Below, one piece after another: positions 15,536 to 18,132 of a stretch of DNA of 18,132 bases (within the stretch, counting starts at the first letter, position 1; each line of letters begins with the position of its first letter). Below the pieces are notes generated by a model that saw only the letters and a program-made list of their open reading frames with translations, ran no database searches and had not been told where the DNA came from. The stretch lies in NCBI GenBank assembly GCA_023417515.1, contig JAEZFL010000005.1:1-18132 (forward strand), given 5' to 3'. The position numbers were made by a program, and so were the translations under genes. This DNA is from Pseudomonadota bacterium. GTDB taxonomy: Bacteria; Pseudomonadota; Alphaproteobacteria; Sphingomonadales; Sphingomonadaceae.

Positions 15536-16149
15536 GGTTCAAGATGCATGGCTGCGGCCCCAGGGGCCGGTGGGACTTTCCCGAGGCGATCTTCGCGATG
15601 GGCGGGCCGCGCGGCTTCGGCGCCGCGTTCGGCAGCGGCTGGGGCAATGACTGGGGCCAGTGGGGCGGCGGCGGGCGCCGTGGCCGGCGCGGCATGTTCA
15701 AGCCGGGCGAGCTTCGCCTCGTCCTCCTCAAGCTGATCGCGGATCAGCCGCGCCACGGCTACGACCTCATCCAGTCGATCGAGGAGATGACCCATGGCAG
15801 CTACGCGCCGAGCCCGGGCGTGGTCTATCCGACTCTGACCATGCTCGAGGACATGGGTTTCATCCGCGAGCAGGCGAACGAGGCGAGCAGCCGCAAGGCA
15901 TATGCCGCGACCGACGAGGGGCGCGCCCACCTCGACGAGCGGCAGCAGGAGGTCGACGCCCTGATCGCCCGTCTCAACGAGCATGGCGACCGTGAGCGGC
16001 GCGCCGGCGGCGCCCCGATCAGCCGCGCCGTCGGCAACCTGCTGTCGGCCCTGTGGCACCGGGTCCAGCGCGAAGGCATGGACGAGGAGACACTTCACCA
16101 GATCGCCGAGATCCTCGACGATGCGGCGCGCAAGGTGGAGCGGCTCTAA
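15532..16149 (+). CDS. PadR family transcriptional regulator
   Basis: A 205-residue regulator. A Gly-, Arg- and Trp-rich N-terminal extension of about 55 residues (GGPRGFGAAFGSGWGNDWGQW) is followed by the PadR winged helix-turn-helix at about 60-133: LRLVLLKLIADQPRHGYDLIQSIEE, then PSPGVVYPTLTMLEDMGFI and the wing residues SSRKAYAATDEG. The C-terminal helices (about 135-205) form the usual dimerisation arm. The Gly-rich extension is common in PadR proteins of this subgroup and probably disordered. ATG 15532 is preferred over the GTG one codon earlier because GGGAG lies 7 bases upstream. Two palindromes precede it and suggest autoregulation. There is no adjacent co-directional target gene: the next gene converges with a 17-base gap. 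PadR members often sense aromatic compounds or control efflux, but no effector can be inferred here. Confidence 0.92.
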   Translation: MRFKMHGCGPRGRWDFPEAIFAMGGPRGFGAAFGSGWGNDWGQWGGGGRRGRRGMFKPGELRLVLLKLIADQPRHGYDLIQSIEEMTHGSYAPSPGVVYPTLTMLEDMGFIREQANEASSRKAYAATDEGRAHLDERQQEVDALIARLNEHGDRERRAGGAPISRAVGNLLSALWHRVQREGMDEETLHQIAEILDDAARKVERL

Positions 16150-16166
16150 GCTGGGCTAGGAGACGG

Positions 16167-17690
16167 TCAGCGGCCGCGGAACAGGCCGCCGAGAAGTCCC
16201 CGGACGATCTGGCCCGCCACGCGGTTGACGACCTGGCGCTGGACCGAGCGGCCGAGCTGACGGGTGATGTCGTCCGCAAACCCTCTTTCGCGGCGGCTTT
16301 CCCGCGCCTCGCGCGACGCCTGGCGATCGCGCTGGATCGCGGCCTTCTCCTGCTCGCGCCGAGCCTTCTCGGCGGCCGCCGCCGAAGCCGCCTGCTCGGC
16401 GCGCTCGCGAAGCATCTCGTGCGCGCTCTCACGGTCGACGGTGTCGGCATATTTGCTGCCGACCGGGGAGGTCGACTGGAGCGCCTCGCGCTCGGTCGGC
16501 GTGATCGGTCCGGCGCGAGAGCGCGGCGGAGCGACCAGCGTGCGCTGGACCGGCGTCGGAGCTCCGTTGTCGTCGAGGACAGATACCAGCGCCTCGCCGG
16601 TTTTCAGCTCGGTGATCGCGGTGGCGACGTCGAGCTCGGGATTGATCCGGAACGTCTCGGCCGCCGCGGCGACCGCGCGCTGGTCCTTGGGCGTGAAGGC
16701 GCGGAGCGCGTGCTGGACGCGGTTGCCGAGCTGGCCTGCGACGGCCTCCGGGATGTCGAGCGGGTTCTGGGTGACGAAGTAGACGCCGACGCCCTTCGAG
16801 CGGATGAGGCGAACGACCTGCTCGACCTTCTCCAGCAATGCGGTCGGGACATCGTCGAACAGCAAATGGGCCTCGTCGAAGAAGAAGACGAGCTTCGGCC
16901 GATCGAGATCGCCGACCTCCGGCAATTCCTCGAACAGCTCGGACAGCAGCCACAGCAGGAAGGTCGCGTAGAGCTTAGGGCTCTGCATGAGCTTGTCGGC
17001 GGCGAGGATGTTGACGATTCCGCGGCCCTGGTCGTCCAAGCCGAGGAAGTCGGCGATCTCCAGTGCTGGCTCGCCGAAGAAGCGGTCGGCGCCCTGCGCC
17101 TCGAAGGCGAGGACCTGGCGCTGGATCGTGCCGACCGACTGCCTGGCGACGTTTCCGTAGCGCGTGGTGAGATCGGCGGCATTGTCGGCGACCCAGGTCA
17201 GAATCGAGCGCAGGTCGGCAAGATTCAGAAGGAGCAGTCCTTCGTCGTCCGCGGCTCGGAAGGCGATGTGGAGGACGCCTTCCTGAGTGTCGTTGAGGCC
17301 GAGCAGTCGAGCGAGGAGCAGGGGCCCCATCTCCGACACTGTCGTTCGGATCGGGTGACCCTGCTCGCCGAACAGGTCCCAGAACAGCACCGGATTGCCC
17401 TCATAGGCCCAGTCGGAGAGACCGAGCTCGGCGGCGCGGGCGGTGAAGGGCTCGTGCGCGCGCTGCTGCGCATTGCCCGGCATCGCCATGCCGCTGAGGT
17501 CGCCCTTGATGTCGGCGGCGAAGACCGGAACCCCGGCGCGCGAGAAACCTTCGGCCAGGAGCTGCAGGGTGACGGTCTTGCCGGTGCCGGTCGCGCCCGC
17601 CACCAGGCCGTGGCGGTTGGCGCGGTCGAGCCGAAGCAGCTGGGCGCCGCCCGAGCTGCTGCCGATCAGGATGCCGTTTTCATCGTCCAT
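16167..17690 (-). CDS. HerA-like ATPase, DUF853 family (YjgR-type)
   Basis: A 507-residue cytoplasmic P-loop ATPase related to HerA/FtsK-type translocases and to E. coli YjgR. The N-terminal ANRHGLVAGATGTGKTVTLQ contains Walker A GATGTGKT at 32-39. VPVFAADIKGDLSGMA follows at about 54-69, Walker B KLVFFFDEAHLLFDD is at 266-280 (Asp272, Glu273), and the helix VYFVTQNPLDIPEAVAGQLGNRVQHALRAF is typical of the family. The C-terminal part has a strongly charged Arg/Glu/Ala coiled-coil segment (about 425-480) and ends in a Gly/Arg-rich tail. Length matches the family. The physiological role is unclear; a DNA-translocating or helicase activity is inferred from the fold. The start ATG at 17690 has an AGGA four bases upstream. 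It stands alone, diverging from the TonB-like gene and converging on padR. Confidence 0.92.
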   Translation of the reverse strand: MDDENGILIGSSSGGAQLLRLDRANRHGLVAGATGTGKTVTLQLLAEGFSRAGVPVFAADIKGDLSGMAMPGNAQQRAHEPFTARAAELGLSDWAYEGNPVLFWDLFGEQGHPIRTTVSEMGPLLLARLLGLNDTQEGVLHIAFRAADDEGLLLLNLADLRSILTWVADNAADLTTRYGNVARQSVGTIQRQVLAFEAQGADRFFGEPALEIADFLGLDDQGRGIVNILAADKLMQSPKLYATFLLWLLSELFEELPEVGDLDRPKLVFFFDEAHLLFDDVPTALLEKVEQVVRLIRSKGVGVYFVTQNPLDIPEAVAGQLGNRVQHALRAFTPKDQRAVAAAAETFRINPELDVATAITELKTGEALVSVLDDNGAPTPVQRTLVAPPRSRAGPITPTEREALQSTSPVGSKYADTVDRESAHEMLRERAEQAASAAAAEKARREQEKAAIQRDRQASREARESRRERGFADDITRQLGRSVQRQVVNRVAGQIVRGLLGGLFRGR

Positions 17691-17788
17691 TCGATCCTCA
17701 CCCTTGCTGCCGATGCCGGTTCAGGACCCGGACACGTCCCTCGAACGTATTTGGCGCGAAGCATTTTGGCTATCGGGCCCTGTATTCG
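17691..17788. promoter_or_regulatory. Divergent gap between the HerA-like ATPase gene and the TonB gene
   Basis: 98 bases that should contain two promoters. An AT-richer stretch lies at about 17745-17775 with TTGGCG and TATCGG, but their spacing (14 bases) is too short for a normal sigma-70 promoter. I see no palindrome or iron-box-like site. Confidence 0.3.
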
Positions 17789-18132
17789 ATGTTCGAACTC
17801 TATGCGGATCGTCGCCGCGACCGTCTCCTGCCGATGGCCGGAGTGGCGGTGATTCACGCCGCGCTCGGTTGGCTGCTGATCAGCGGCTTCGGCGCCGACA
17901 TGGTGCGCGGAGTCAGCGAGAGCCTGCAGACCTTCGATGTCGCCCCGCCTCCGCCACCGCCGCCCCCGATGGAGCAGGAAGCGGCGCCTTCGGTCGAGCG
18001 CGCCGCGCCCGAGGAGCCGGCGCCGGCCGCGCCTCCGGCTCCCGCGGCCGAGGAGAAGGCGGCGGCCAGCGAGCCGACGCCGGGCTGGGACGTGCCCCCT
18101 CCCGTTGCCGCGGGCCTCGTGCCGTCGGGACC
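17789..18132 (+). CDS. TonB family energy transducer (N-terminal part)
   Basis: The first 114 codons are in the window and the gene continues beyond base 18132. The short basic cytoplasmic N-terminus (MFELYADRRRDRLLP) is followed by one transmembrane segment at about 16-35 (MAGVAVIHAALGWLLISGFG). SLQTFDVAP then leads into a run of eight prolines at 53-60, and a Pro/Ala/Glu-rich spacer extends to the edge. This is the standard TonB plan: an inner-membrane anchor plus a rigid periplasmic spacer. The C-terminal domain that contacts receptors is outside the window, so the assignment rests on the N-terminal half. It would work with ExbB and ExbD to energise outer-membrane receptors such as the one at 5250-8678. 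No good ribosome-binding site precedes the ATG, so the start is provisional; the next in-frame ATG is codon 16. Confidence 0.82.
   Translation, partial: MFELYADRRRDRLLPMAGVAVIHAALGWLLISGFGADMVRGVSESLQTFDVAPPPPPPPPMEQEAAPSVERAAPEEPAPAAPPAPAAEEKAAASEPTPGWDVPPPVAAGLVPSG

Noticed and set aside
16053..17852. A 599-codon plus-strand frame opposite the HerA-like ATPase gene
   Set aside because: It overlaps padR, the ATPase gene and the TonB start in the wrong phase. The minus-strand frame carries Walker A and B motifs.

Overview
The window is GC-rich, densely packed DNA from a free-living alphaproteobacterium, most likely a member of the Sphingomonadales. The evidence for this is an Oar-like TonB-dependent receptor with a carboxypeptidase-regulatory N-terminal domain, a TonB protein with a long proline run, a glutathione-dependent formaldehyde pathway, and several small palindromic repeats of a kind I associate with sphingomonad genomes. 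The placement is inference from gene content; there is no rRNA or marker gene to settle it. I see no phage, insertion sequence, CRISPR array or defence locus.

Layout. (1) 1-457, minus: 5' part of an unrecognised secreted protein. (2) 517-2568, minus: formaldehyde detoxification pair frmA (S-hydroxymethylglutathione dehydrogenase) then fghA (S-formylglutathione hydrolase), separated by a palindromic repeat element. (3) 2691-4956, plus: three-gene membrane operon (SDR-DoxX fusion, DUF2269-like protein, unknown small membrane protein) joined by two ATGA stop-start overlaps, followed after one base by a convergent tRNA-Thr(UGU). (4) 5250-8678, plus: large Oar-like TonB-dependent receptor ending in a strong terminator. 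(5) 8738-12746, minus: tightly coupled rarA, serine hydrolase and MmcQ/YjbR genes, then a second palindromic element, then a DUF429-like gene. (6) 12871-15318, plus: exported protein fusing a DUF305 domain to an LVIVD-type beta-propeller. (7) 15326-15464: a third palindromic repeat pair. (8) 15532-16149, plus: PadR-family regulator with a nested operator-like region. (9) 16167-17690, minus: HerA-like ATPase (DUF853). (10) 17789 to the end, plus: start of a TonB energy transducer.

How the parts fit. frmA and fghA catalyse consecutive steps that turn the formaldehyde-glutathione adduct into formate. The TonB-like protein at the right edge could energise receptors such as the one at 5250-8678, though the two are not in one operon. 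The remaining genes look like ordinary chromosomal functions (replication-fork repair, envelope proteins, translation).

No coherent new multi-gene system is visible. The most interesting signals are in non-coding structure. Two unrelated-sequence repeat elements share one design: 29-base inverted arms, each arm an 8-bp hairpin, with the same TG:CA to CC:GG paired exchange between arms. Both sit inside operons with one arm exactly 4 bases past the upstream stop codon. One supplies the apparent start codon of the next gene. Other leads are a hairpin that would mask the ribosome-binding site of the DUF305 fusion gene, and nested palindromes in front of padR.
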